A DNA stretch of 64,000 nt, taken from assembly GCA_009885105.1 (NCBI GenBank), contig VFLI01000029.1, forward strand, positions 1 to 64,000, written 5' to 3'. Position 1 is the first letter of the stretch. Each line of letters opens with the position of its first letter. This document shows positions 16,169 through 25,653 of this stretch, in pieces. Source of the stretch: Spirochaetia bacterium. Its GTDB lineage: Bacteria; Spirochaetota; Leptospiria; Leptospirales; Leptonemataceae. Under the pieces are notes generated by a model. That model saw only the letters and a program-made list of their open reading frames with translations, was not told the DNA's origin and did not search any database. The position numbers were made by a program, and so were the translations under genes.

Positions 16169-17688
16169 ACTCTGAAAAACTGCGCGCATTTTTTCAGAAC
16201 AATCTGTTTTCGATCATGATCGCCTGCCTGTATCTAGCAGTCCAGATCACGGCCAATGGAATTTTCGGTTTCGGCTATTTTATTGATGAATTTTATTATC
16301 TGGCCTGCGCGAAACGTCTGGCCGCGGGATATGTAGACCATCCTCCTCTGTCGATTCTGGTTCTTCGGCTGGTCATCGGAATCGCCGGCGATTCCCGGCT
16401 GATCATTCGTCTTATTCCAGCTCTGGCCGGCTCTGTTTCAATTCTGCTCACCGGAATGCTGGCGCGAAAGCTGGGCGCGGGGAGAGGAGCCGCCGGTCTC
16501 GCTTCGCTGGCAATCGTCACTGCGCCGATCTACAATATTATTTTCGGCTTCTATTCCATGAACAGTCTCGAGATTCTGATCTGGATCTCTCTGACATTTT
16601 ATACCGTCCGCCTTGTGCTGGAAGACAATCCGCGTCACTGGATCGCAATCGGTCTTTTGGCGGGGCTCGGAATTGAAAACAAGCATACGATGGCTCTGTA
16701 CGGGGCGGCTCTTTTCACAGGGATGCTGTTCACACCGCAAAGAAAGTTTTTTCGAAGCCGGTTTTTCTGGATCGGAGGAGCGGCGGCTTTTATTCTTGTT
16801 CTGCCGAACTTGATCTGGCAGGCGGGAAATTCCTGGCCCAGCATTGAATTCTATATTAATGCGACAGTATATAAAAATATATCGACTCCGCCCTGGCAGA
16901 CCGTCATCGATCAGATTCTTTCGCAGAATCCGGCTCTCCTGCCTCTATGGCTGTCCGGTGTAGTTTTCTTTTTCCGGGGAGAATCACTCCGGGCGCTGGG
17001 CTGGATGTATGTCATTCTTCTGACTGTGATGATTGTCAGTTCATCCAGCCGCCCGGATCGAATCGTAGCCGCATATCCCGCGCTGTTTGCCGCCGGCGCC
17101 GCCGCATTCGACAGATTCGCTGTCCAGAAAGGACGAGCCTGGGTCTTTAAGGCAGCTTCAGTCACAGCATTGGTATCCGGATTGTTACTTGCTCCCGTCG
17201 GTCTGCCGATTCTGCCGCCGGAGCAGCTTTCGCGTTATGCCGCGCTTATCGGCGTTATACCGCAGATCGAAAAAGGAAAGAGCACGGCACTGCCGCAGTG
17301 GTTCGGCGACAGGTTTGACTGGGAAAAAGTCAGCGATTCCGTATCCGCCGCTTACCGCAGTCTCTCTCCCTCAGATCAGACTCGCGCCGTAATTTTCGCT
17401 GTCGATTACGGAAAAGCAGGCGCGATTGAAAAACTCGGCGAAAATCTGCCTCCTGTTATAAGCGGGCATAACAGCTGGTATCTCTGGGGCCCCGGGCCGG
17501 CAACCGGCGAAGTTGTGATTGCGGTGGGAATGCCGCGCGAAAAACTTTTAGAATTCTTTGAGGAAGTCGTCCCGGCTGGCGGATATTCCCGGCGATACAG
17601 CCGGGATGAAAATATCGGAATTTTTATCTGCCGCAGACTGAAGCGGCCGCTGCGTGAGATCTGGCCCCGAATCAGATTTTTTGTCTGA
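16165..17688 (+). CDS. Glycosyltransferase family 39 (ArnT/PMT-like) membrane protein
   Basis: A 507-residue polytopic protein with about ten membrane helices. The N-terminal loop has GYFIDEFYYLACAKRLAAGYVDHPP, in which the conserved D-E pair and DHPP motif mark GT-C enzymes of the PMT_2/ArnT group that move sugars from polyprenyl phosphate carriers. The C-terminal ~120 residues form a soluble periplasmic domain ending in a short basic tail. It probably glycosylates a lipid or protein in the envelope. Coupled to the thioesterase gene upstream. Confidence 0.85.
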   Translation: MNSEKLRAFFQNNLFSIMIACLYLAVQITANGIFGFGYFIDEFYYLACAKRLAAGYVDHPPLSILVLRLVIGIAGDSRLIIRLIPALAGSVSILLTGMLARKLGAGRGAAGLASLAIVTAPIYNIIFGFYSMNSLEILIWISLTFYTVRLVLEDNPRHWIAIGLLAGLGIENKHTMALYGAALFTGMLFTPQRKFFRSRFFWIGGAAAFILVLPNLIWQAGNSWPSIEFYINATVYKNISTPPWQTVIDQILSQNPALLPLWLSGVVFFFRGESLRALGWMYVILLTVMIVSSSSRPDRIVAAYPALFAAGAAAFDRFAVQKGRAWVFKAASVTALVSGLLLAPVGLPILPPEQLSRYAALIGVIPQIEKGKSTALPQWFGDRFDWEKVSDSVSAAYRSLSPSDQTRAVIFAVDYGKAGAIEKLGENLPPVISGHNSWYLWGPGPATGEVVIAVGMPREKLLEFFEEVVPAGGYSRRYSRDENIGIFICRRLKRPLREIWPRIRFFV

Positions 17689-17754
17689 TATTCGGCCGGA
17701 ACTCAGGCCTGTCATTGGAGGCATTATTGTGGTTGATTTTTTTTCCAGATTCAT

Positions 17755-17987
17755 AAATACTGGTTTCATCTCCTGGGAGGAAGTCGGGTGAAATTCCCGC
17801 GCTGACCCGCAACTGTGTGTGCGATTATTTTCGCATGAGCCAGAGCTTCCCGCGAATCAACGCTTCGAGGTTTGAGCGCTTCGCTGTAACTCGCCTTTCG
17901 CAATCGTGCGACGAGGGGCCCCAGAGATACCAGGGGCTCATGTTCATTTGAAGATCTGCCCCTGAATATTTGCTCAGGAGGCAATAG
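17755..17987 (+). promoter_or_regulatory. Cobalamin riboswitch (leader of the two lipoprotein genes)
   Basis: The aptamer core is evident: GGGAGGAAGTCGGGTGAAAT then CCCGCGCTGACCCGCAACTGTG (17775-17817) follows the GGGAA..GGTGAAAATCC..GACCCGCAACTGT consensus, and GAGCCAGAGCTTCCCGC (17837-17853) is the B12-box element. The expression platform can be drawn: AGGGGC (17932-17937) can pair with GCCCC (17918-17922) or with GCCCCT (17958-17963); the latter overlaps CCTGA (17961-17965), which otherwise pairs with TCAGG (17974-17978) and hides the AGGAGG Shine-Dalgarno (17976-17981). This predicts control of translation of the lipoprotein at 17988: free RNA on, B12-bound RNA off. Confidence 0.88.
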
Positions 17988-18530
17988 ATGAAAAAAATAT
18001 TAAATATGTCCGCAGTCATACTGCTCTGCGGTGTTATGTCGGCCTGCCCTTTCTTAAGCTCGGGAACGACTGAGGGTCCCAGTCAGGCAAGCCTTGCTGC
18101 CTTTGCGCTGGCAGCGGTGGAACAGAGCAATTCAACCGTGCCGGTTCAGGGAACCTGGAGCTGCACGGAATCGAGTTTTGGTACCGTCAGCACTTTTCGC
18201 ATCACGCAGAACACCGTCACATATGTAGACACGTTCACTCCGGAGCCGGGCCTGTCTGTCAATATCCGGCTGGTTCAGAGTCCATTCAACCGTCTCTACT
18301 ATCAGAATCCTTCAACAGGCAGCAATCCAAATAAATATTTTCGCTTCCTCTGGGTCTTTCCCAGCACGGCCAGCGGAGGGAAAACCGGTCTGTGCTACGA
18401 TGGTTTCTGTCCGGCCGGCTGTTCTGATAGTCTTGCAGGAATGATGGCGATCACTTCGCCGTCCAATCCGCTGAACCTCACATCCGGTTGCAACGGTTAC
18501 GCCTGGAATCTCTGCACGCGTACCAATTGA
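17988..18530 (+). CDS. B12-riboswitch-controlled lipoprotein (unknown family)
   Basis: A 180-residue lipoprotein. The signal ends at a lipobox (VMSAC, Cys21), then a Ser/Thr-rich linker. The mature part has several cysteines (CTESS, GLCYDGFCPAGCSDS, SGCNGYAWNLC) that could form disulfides. It starts 7 nt after a strong AGGAGG that is part of the riboswitch expression platform. Because the riboswitch would shut it off when cobalamin is plentiful, a role in corrinoid capture or transport at the cell surface is likely. No family was recognised. Confidence 0.75.
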   Translation: MKKILNMSAVILLCGVMSACPFLSSGTTEGPSQASLAAFALAAVEQSNSTVPVQGTWSCTESSFGTVSTFRITQNTVTYVDTFTPEPGLSVNIRLVQSPFNRLYYQNPSTGSNPNKYFRFLWVFPSTASGGKTGLCYDGFCPAGCSDSLAGMMAITSPSNPLNLTSGCNGYAWNLCTRTN

Positions 18531-18546
18531 AGGAAGCCGCTCCTCA

Positions 18547-19419
18547 ATGAAAATACAGATCATTTTATTTTCGTTGCTTTCAATCACAATCCAGTGCGGC
18601 CTTTTTTTGCCCGCACAAAAAACAGATCCAAACGCGCTGGCGGCGCTCCTGCTTCTGCAGCCCGGAAGCTCATTTCTATCCCGTCCCTGCGCGCCGTATA
18701 CCGCATCTTCGCCGACAGGAATATATGCGGCCGATACTGTCGTTTCAGCGCCTGGCTCCACAGGCTACGGATACGATGATTCCTACTGCGCCGTAAACGG
18801 AGTGCGCGGGCTGGGTCTTGACAACGGATCCATCGATGTGTATACAATGCCTGCGACTGGAAGCTCCGCGTACATGACGCTGCGCTGGGCCGGCAAACGA
18901 ATTGTAAACGGAAGCGGCGATGACTTTATCGTGTATGAAAATCCATTTCAGGTTTCCGGGAGCAGCTCCAATATTTTTCTGGAAGCTCTCATCGTTGAAG
19001 TGAGCGCGGACAATGCCGTCTGGTGCGGATTCGGTCCAAACTATACTTTCGCGCCGGAAACCACATTCAGTTCCAATCCCGCAAACTGGTTGAATTTTGC
19101 CGGACTCAAACCGGCGCTCTACCATCAGGAATTGAATTTTCTGAATGCCGCAAATACTTTCACGCCGTCTCAGGGCGGAGGGGATTTTTTCGATCTGGCC
19201 AACATCGTAACGGATGCAGGCTGCACGGCGGGAATCGCAAACAATATCAAGGACACAAATTCGCTCAACGCGGCGCGCGGATTCCTGTATCTTCGTCTGA
19301 CTGCCGCAACCGCGCGAACCAATGCCGATTCAGGTCAGCCCTTTCCACAGAATTCCAATGCGGCCGGCGGAGGACCTGATATTGACGGAGTTATGGCCCG
19401 TTATTCGGCGGTCGAATAG
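18547..19419 (+). CDS. Cell-surface lipoprotein of B12-uptake type
   Basis: A 290-residue lipoprotein with a lipobox-like ITIQC. The body resembles surface proteins encoded in B12 (btuB) loci of other phyla: GLGLDNGSIDVYTMP, then YMTLRWAGKRIVNGSGDDFIVYENPFQ, an all-beta domain with the N-G-x-G-x-D-F-x-V-x-E-N pattern, followed by EALIVEVSADNAVWC. It lies 16 nt after the first lipoprotein and should share the riboswitch mRNA. The link to corrinoid capture comes from the riboswitch and this family likeness; binding has not been shown. Confidence 0.72.
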   Translation: MKIQIILFSLLSITIQCGLFLPAQKTDPNALAALLLLQPGSSFLSRPCAPYTASSPTGIYAADTVVSAPGSTGYGYDDSYCAVNGVRGLGLDNGSIDVYTMPATGSSAYMTLRWAGKRIVNGSGDDFIVYENPFQVSGSSSNIFLEALIVEVSADNAVWCGFGPNYTFAPETTFSSNPANWLNFAGLKPALYHQELNFLNAANTFTPSQGGGDFFDLANIVTDAGCTAGIANNIKDTNSLNAARGFLYLRLTAATARTNADSGQPFPQNSNAAGGGPDIDGVMARYSAVE

Positions 19420-19537
19420 AGATACGGCAGGTCTAAATTTCAGAGTGTATTTTTTCAGGGCCCGGACTGCCGTCAAAACAATTCCATGTTGACCTCTGAG
19501 CTCTGTTCGGCCTCGCTGGTTCGATTCAACAAAAAAA

Positions 19538-20830
19538 ATGAATTCACAGATCCATATATTCTCGACCGGCACAGAACTTTCCTCAGGCCGGACTATCGAC
19601 ACGAACGGGCCGGAAATCGCCGGAGCTCTTGTCGAATCCGGTTTTCGTGTGCACGGCATGTCGATTCTTCCGGATGATCCTGAAATTCTGCACGATGAAA
19701 TATTTTCCAAAATAAGCAGGCAGGAAGTCGACGCTGTCATTGTCACAGGAGGACTGGGCCCGACTGCCGACGACCATACCGTGGATGTTTGCGCAAAACT
19801 GCTCGGCAGAGCCGTCGTGGAGGAGAGCGGCGCTCTGCGTAAGATTGAAATTATTTCAAAAAGAACTGGAGGTCGCATCAAATTCGAAGATGCGCGAAGA
19901 CAGACGCGAATCGTGGAGGGCGCGACTCCCGTCGCCAACACATCTGGACTGGCGCCCGGCTTTATAACGCATTTCAGGAATGAAAAAGACAGAGATGTGA
20001 TACTGGCCGCCCTGCCCGGCGTGCCGCAGGAAATGAAACCTATGTTTCTGGAAACAGTGCTTCCCTATTTCAAGGACCATCTTCGCTCTTACACCTGCAG
20101 CCGGCGCGTTTTTTATCTGTACGGCCTGGGAGAGTCGACCTTTCAGTCTCGTTTTTTTGGACTACCAGGCAGGGCGGGCAGAGAAGCCGTACCCGGTCTT
20201 TATGGACCCGATTCGCTTTCGCCGGAATTCGAATGGGGGATCACGGCCGGCCACGGTCATCTCAAGATTTTTTTTGAATCGAGCAGCGAAAATGAAGTCG
20301 AAACTCTCACTCAGGCTGCCCGGAAAGAATTTCTGGAAGCGTTTTTGCATCGGCCCGCGCCGGATCTTCTGCATGAAATATGCATAGAAAAAAAAATCCG
20401 CATCGGCGGCGCCGAATCGTGCACAGGCGGACTGGCCGGAAAAATTCTGACTGACCGGGCCGGAAGCTCCGCATTTTTCAACGGCTGCGCTGTCACCTAT
20501 TCCAATCAGGCAAAGCACGATCTTCTGGATGTGCCGCTGGAGATTCTGAACGGACCCGGCGCCGTAAGCGAGGACTGCGCCAGCTCTATGGCCCAGGGCG
20601 CCATCAAACGGCTCAGCTGCGACTATGCTTTTTCCATCACCGGCATTGCCGGCCCGGACGGCGGCACACCGCAAAAGCCGGTCGGCACAGTTTTTATGGC
20701 CGTTGCGGGAAAGTCAAACGTGGAGGTGTTTCGATTTGTTCTGCCCATGGATCGGGACCGCTTCCGGCAGTATGCGGCCAATATGGCGATTTTCAGGTTG
20801 TACAGAGCGATTGTGGCTGACAATCTTTGA
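19538..20830 (+). CDS. cinA: CinA family nicotinamide-nucleotide amidohydrolase
   Basis: A 430-residue two-domain CinA. The N-terminal MoCF/COG1058 domain has IFSTGTELSSGRTIDTNGP and VIVTGGLGPTADD. The C-terminal amidase domain (about residues 270-430) has GGAESCTGGLAGKILTDRAGSS and SITGIAGPDGGTPQKPVGTV, with the catalytic Ser in the ESCTGG loop. It deamidates NMN in NAD recycling and may hydrolyse ADP-ribose. It starts at an ATG after A8. Downstream the defence island begins. Confidence 0.92.
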   Translation: MNSQIHIFSTGTELSSGRTIDTNGPEIAGALVESGFRVHGMSILPDDPEILHDEIFSKISRQEVDAVIVTGGLGPTADDHTVDVCAKLLGRAVVEESGALRKIEIISKRTGGRIKFEDARRQTRIVEGATPVANTSGLAPGFITHFRNEKDRDVILAALPGVPQEMKPMFLETVLPYFKDHLRSYTCSRRVFYLYGLGESTFQSRFFGLPGRAGREAVPGLYGPDSLSPEFEWGITAGHGHLKIFFESSSENEVETLTQAARKEFLEAFLHRPAPDLLHEICIEKKIRIGGAESCTGGLAGKILTDRAGSSAFFNGCAVTYSNQAKHDLLDVPLEILNGPGAVSEDCASSMAQGAIKRLSCDYAFSITGIAGPDGGTPQKPVGTVFMAVAGKSNVEVFRFVLPMDRDRFRQYAANMAIFRLYRAIVADNL

Positions 20831-21069
20831 TTTCTCGCCGGATCGGATATCGGCAAGCCTCGGACTTTTCTGATCGGGATACTGGTGCAACCTCTGAATG
20901 TTAGAAAGAATCCACTGCGGGCATAGCGAAACACGGAGGAAGAACATAGGAATCGGCAGACATAGTCTCCCATCATCTTCAGAATTCCACGATCGAAATT
21001 AAACAAAGTAGAGTATTCCCAGATAGCTTGACAGTTTGACTGCATAGATTGTCCCATTTCAAAAAGCCT

Positions 21070-23456
21070 ATGCTGACCCAGAAAGAAAAGAAGGCCCTGA
21101 GTGAGCGGGATATTTGCACGAAATTCATCACTCCAGCCCTGGATGAAGCCGGATGGAGTATTGACACACAAATCCGTGAGGAAGTGACGTTTACAGAGGG
21201 CCGGATTATTCTCAGGGGCAAACTGACTTCGCGCGGCCAGAAAAGCGCGCGGATTATATCCTCTACCTGAAGCCGAATATACCTCTGGCCATTATCGAGG
21301 CAAAGGACAACAAGCAGCCGATCGGCGGCGGCATGCAGCAAGCCCTTGAATATGGAATGATGCTCGATATTCCATTTATTTACAGCTCAAATGGTGATGG
21401 TTTCATTGAACATGATCGCACCGGTATGAGCAAATCAATCGAACGTGAGCTTGCTCTGGATGAGTTTCCATCGCCCCAGAATCTCTGGGAAAGATACAGC
21501 AAATGGAAGGGATTTACAGAGCAACAGTCAAAAATTGCTACGCAGGAATATTTCGTCGATCCGAGTGGTAAGGAGCCCCGTTATTACCAGCGCATAGCAA
21601 TCAACCGGGTTATGGAAACCGTTGCACAGGGCCAGAATCGTGTCCTGCTTGTCATGGCGACGGGTGTCGGAAAAACCTATGTGGCATTTCAAATCATCTG
21701 GCGTTTGTGGAAGGCAGGAGTAAAGAAGCGTATCCTCTTTCTGGCAGACAGGAATATTCTGGTCGATCAGGCGAAGACTAATGACTTCAAGCCATTTGAG
21801 TCGGTGATGACAAAATTCAACAGGGCCAAATTCGATAAGTCATACGAAGTCTACCTCGCTCTCTATCAATCGCTTACAGGACCCGAGGAAAGTCAGAAGG
21901 CGTATAAGGAATTCTCGCGCGACTTCTTCGACATGATCGTAATAGATGAATGTCATCGCGGAAGCGCAGCGGAGGACAGCGCATGGAGAGAAATACTTGA
22001 ATACTTCACAGGAGCGACACAGATCGGACTGACCGCCACACCGAAAGAAACAAAGTATGTTTCGAATATCCATTACTTCGGAGAACCGGTCTATCAGTAC
22101 ACACTGCGCCAGGGGATTCAGGACGGATTTCTGGCTCCCTATCGTGTGGTTCGTATAGACATCGATCGTGATCTTGCCGGATGGCGGCCTGAGAAAGGCC
22201 AGAAAGACAAGCATGGAAACCTGATTGAGGATCGTGTATATGACCAGAAGGACTTTGATAAAAACCTTGTCATCGATGAACGAACGGAATTGGTGGCCCG
22301 TAAAGTGACCGAATTCTTGCAGGGCACGGACCCGATGAGCAAGACCATCGTCTTTTGCGAAGACATCGACCATGCAGAACGAATGCGCCGGGCGTTGATC
22401 AATGAAAATTATGAACTGTATCAGAAAAACAATAAGTATGTTGTGCGCATCACCGGCGACAGTGAGGAGAGATATGCCGGACTGGATGATTTTATCACAG
22501 CGTCTTCGCGCTATCCTGTGATCGCCACGACATCAAAGCTTCTGACTACCGGAGTTGATGTAACCACCTGCAAGCTGATCGTGCTGGACAGTACTATCAA
22601 TTCCATGACTGAGTTCAAACAGATTATCGGTCGCGGCACACGGGTGAATGAGGATTACGGCAAGACTCATTTCTCGATTATGGATTTCAAGAAAGCCACG
22701 GAACTGTTTGCCGATCCGGATTTCGATGGCGATCCAGTACAAGTCTATGAGCCTGGAGAAAATGGGAATCCCGTTCCTCCCGATATCGAGGAAAGTCTGG
22801 ACGACGAAGAGACAGAAGGGATTCCGGATGGTATCAACATATCCCAACCATTCCCGGAGTCCGAAGAAATGCCGGATGGCAAGCATATCCCCCGCCTGAA
22901 GCACTATGTCAATGGCGTTGAAGTGCGCATTGTTGGCGAGCGAGTGCAGTACTACGATGCTCACGGAAAGCTCATCACGGAATCGCTCAAAGATTATACA
23001 ATAAAAACTATAAAAAAAGAATACCGATCGCTTGGCGATTTTCTGAAGAAATGGGCCGGTTCAGACCGAAAGCAGGCCATTATTGAGGAACTGAGGGAAC
23101 AGGGAATATTCTTTGAGGCTCTGGCCGATGAGGTTGGTCGGGAATATGAACCGTTCGATCTGATTGCTCACGTGGCCTTTGGGCAGCCGCCGTTGACCCG
23201 GAAAGAACGGGCCGAAAATGTTCGCAAACGCAACTACTTTGGCAAGTACGGCGATTCGGCGCGGATGGTCATGGATGCGCTATTGCAAAAGTACGCGGAT
23301 CGGGGAATCGAAGACATTGAAGAAATGGATGTTCTGAAGCTCAAACCCATCAGCGACATTGGAACGCCAGTTGAAATTATACAGAGTTTCGGCGGGAAAG
23401 AGAAATATATCACTGCGATCAAGGAACTCGAATCGCTTCTGTATGAAAGCGCGTAG
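21070..23456 (+). pseudogene. hsdR: Type I restriction enzyme R subunit, interrupted by a 1-nt frameshift
   Basis: The motor-nuclease subunit of a type I R-M enzyme. The first segment (21070 to about 21240, MLTQKEKKALSERDICTKFITPALDEAGW) runs into a stop, and the homologous protein continues in the -1 frame. The break is at the A-run 21241-21244: with five A instead of four the reading would be [18 protein letters not shown], the expected family sequence. The nuclease motif [11 protein letters not shown], Walker A MATGVGKT (about 21656), DECHRG and GLTATP all lie in the downstream frame and are intact. It is either a recent inactivation, a slippage switch, or a sequence error. The total would be about 795 residues. 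Confidence 0.88.
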
Positions 23457-23465
23457 GAAAGCATC

Positions 23466-24905
23466 ATGAATATCAGCACAACCATCAAATCGATCCAGGA
23501 TATTATGCGCAAAGATGTGGGCGTGGACGGAGACGCCCAGCGGATCGGGCAGATCGTCTGGATGCTCTTCCTGAAGATATTCGATGATCTGGAAAAAGAA
23601 AAAGAAATCATGGATGATTCGTATAAATCGCCCATTCCAAAAAAAATGCGCTGGGCGAACTGGGCCGGTGATGATGAAGGGATCACGGGCGATACTCTGA
23701 TGAGTTTCGTGAATAACGAACTGTTTCCAAAACTAAAAGAGCTTCCAGGCAGCGCGGCGAACCCGCGCGGGCTCATTATTCGCTCCGTATTTTCTGATGC
23801 CTACAATTACATGAAATCCGGCACGCTCATGCGGCAGGTAATAAATAAAGTAAACGAAGTCGATTTTAATAAAAAGGCCGATCGTCATCTCTTTGGCGAT
23901 ATTTACGAGAAAATCCTCAAAGACCTGCAGAGCGCGGGAAACGCCGGGGAATACTACACGCCGCGCGCCGTAACGCAGTTCATGACGCAGATGATCGATC
24001 CGCAGCTGAAAGAAAAGATGCTCGATCCTGCCTGCGGCACCGGAGGGTTTCTTGTCAGCGTGATCGAGCATGTCCGGGCCCATTACGTCAAGACAAACAC
24101 CGACAGGGAAAAATTGCAGAAGATGGTTAAGGGCATCGAAAAAAAGCCACTGCCGCATCTTCTGTGTGTGACAAACATGATTCTGCACGGTATTGAGGTT
24201 CCCACGCAGGTGCTCCGCGACAATACGCTCACCCGTCCGCTCCGCGACTACGGCCCGTCAGACCAGGTCGATGTGATCCTGACAAATCCGCCGTTTGGAG
24301 GTATGGAAGAAGACGGAATCGAAAACAACTTCCCTACTGCTTTTCGCACGCGAGAAACGGCCGATCTGTTTCTCATCCTGATCATGACGCTGCTCAAAGA
24401 CGGCGGACGCGGGGCCATCGTTCTGCCGGACGGCACTCTTTTTGGCGAAGGCGTTAAAACCAAGATCAAGGAGAAACTTCTGGAAGAATGCAATCTGCAT
24501 ACAATCGTACGGCTTCCCAACGGCGTGTTTGCTCCGTACACCGGCATAAAGACCAACCTTCTGTTCTTCACAAAAGGCGAACCGACAAAAGAAATCTGGT
24601 ACTACGAACACCCGTATCCGGAAGGCGTGAAATCGTACAATAAGACCAAACCGATGGTTATCGAAGAATTTGAACCGGAGAAAAAATGGTGGAACAAGAG
24701 AAAAGAAACTGACCGGGCCTGGAAAGTGACGGCGGTGCAGATCAAGGCCAACAACTTCAATCTCGACATAAAGAACCCGCATGTAAAGGATGAAGGACCC
24801 AGCGATCCGGAAGAAATCCTGCGTCAGTTTCAGGCGCTGTCAGCCGAAATTGCCGCCAAACGTGAACAGTTGAAGAACGAGCTTGTTACGGCATTGGAAC
24901 GATGA
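23466..24905 (+). CDS. hsdM: Type I restriction-modification DNA methyltransferase subunit M
   Basis: A 479-residue N6-adenine methyltransferase. The N-terminal helical HsdM_N domain (about 1-140) is followed by the catalytic domain with the SAM motif LDPACGTGGFLVSV (about residues 186-199) and catalytic NPPFGG (about 273-278). ATG at 23466 lies 9 nt after the hsdR stop. It modifies host sites together with HsdS, and also forms the core of the restriction complex. The gene is intact, so methylation should persist even if hsdR is dead. Confidence 0.95.
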   Translation: MNISTTIKSIQDIMRKDVGVDGDAQRIGQIVWMLFLKIFDDLEKEKEIMDDSYKSPIPKKMRWANWAGDDEGITGDTLMSFVNNELFPKLKELPGSAANPRGLIIRSVFSDAYNYMKSGTLMRQVINKVNEVDFNKKADRHLFGDIYEKILKDLQSAGNAGEYYTPRAVTQFMTQMIDPQLKEKMLDPACGTGGFLVSVIEHVRAHYVKTNTDREKLQKMVKGIEKKPLPHLLCVTNMILHGIEVPTQVLRDNTLTRPLRDYGPSDQVDVILTNPPFGGMEEDGIENNFPTAFRTRETADLFLILIMTLLKDGGRGAIVLPDGTLFGEGVKTKIKEKLLEECNLHTIVRLPNGVFAPYTGIKTNLLFFTKGEPTKEIWYYEHPYPEGVKSYNKTKPMVIEEFEPEKKWWNKRKETDRAWKVTAVQIKANNFNLDIKNPHVKDEGPSDPEEILRQFQALSAEIAAKREQLKNELVTALER

Positions 24906-24949
24906 AAAACTGGTGGACTAAAAAGCGGTTTTGAAACAAGGATATATTT

Positions 24950-25165
24950 ATGAAAGCTGAGCGATCCATAATTGAAAATCTGCCCGAGACTATCGTCACT
25001 CCGCCGGAGATGCGGGGGCGCAAGGTTGAGGTTCTATACGTTGATCTGGAAGATGCACAGAGAAACAAGGCTCAGGCTCATCAAAAGCTCCCTTACTATG
25101 GGTCTATTGAACTTACGATTGATCCAATGGAATATCAGCGTTCCGTCCGCGGTGAGTGGGATTGA
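24950..25165 (+). CDS. Small antitoxin-like protein (71 aa)
   Basis: A 71-residue protein, MKAERSIIENLPETIVTPPE then MRGRKVEVLYVDLEDAQRNK. The pattern LPE...P.E.RG.KVEV is like the short N-terminal part of many small antitoxins (VapB/DUF2281-type), but no family can be named with certainty. It starts 44 nt after hsdM and ends 73 nt before the nucleotidyltransferase. It may form a unit with that gene, or it may be a stray addition to the hsd operon. Confidence 0.5.
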   Translation: MKAERSIIENLPETIVTPPEMRGRKVEVLYVDLEDAQRNKAQAHQKLPYYGSIELTIDPMEYQRSVRGEWD

Positions 25166-25238
25166 AAACCCGCGTCGCGGAATTGCAAGTTATTGCGTTG
25201 GAACTATTGTGAAATTCAAATCAGGAATTGGCGGCACT

Positions 25239-25550
25239 GTGAATGAACGCGAAACAATCCGATCGATCCTTGACGAAGTCTACGGAGCAGACATTTCCCA
25301 GGTGATCCTGTTTGGCTCCCGGGCTGGTGGGGATTTTCACAATGAAAGCGATTTTGATGTAATGGTGGTGCTCATCAGACCCCTGCCCCGGCCTGAATAT
25401 CTGGCTCTTGTAAAGGACGCAAGGATGCGCTTGGCCCGGGCAAGAATCAGCGCAGACTTACTCGTTCGGACGCAGGATGAAATTGATTTTTATCGAAACG
25501 TTCCGGGAACCGTTTCTTACCATGCTCTTCTGGAAGGCGTCGCAATATGA
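25239..25550 (+). CDS. MNT-type minimal nucleotidyltransferase
   Basis: About 103 residues from GTG 25239 (VNERETIRSILDEVYG); GTG 25209 is an alternative. The nucleotidyltransferase signature is complete: VILFGSRAGGDFHNESDFDVMVVL, with GS...D.D metal-binding residues. In toxin-antitoxin pairs these enzymes AMPylate and silence a HEPN RNase encoded next door. Here the expected ATG of a partner overlaps the stop (ATATGA at 25547) but that frame ends after 12 codons, so the HEPN gene seems lost. Function alone is unclear. Confidence 0.8.
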   Translation: MNERETIRSILDEVYGADISQVILFGSRAGGDFHNESDFDVMVVLIRPLPRPEYLALVKDARMRLARARISADLLVRTQDEIDFYRNVPGTVSYHALLEGVAI

Positions 25551-25653
25551 CTGAGCTGCCGGATACTAAAGATCAGTCGCAATGAATATACCTGGTATTG
25601 AATCCGGCCGGGTAATTCTTCAAATTGTCACAGGGATGTGTTACTCTTAAAGT

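Noticed and set aside
24972-25550. Long frame starting at 24972 as one fused protein with the nucleotidyltransferase.
   Set aside because: Its first ~80 codons overlap the 71-aa gene in another frame and show no homology; the nucleotidyltransferase starts near 25239.
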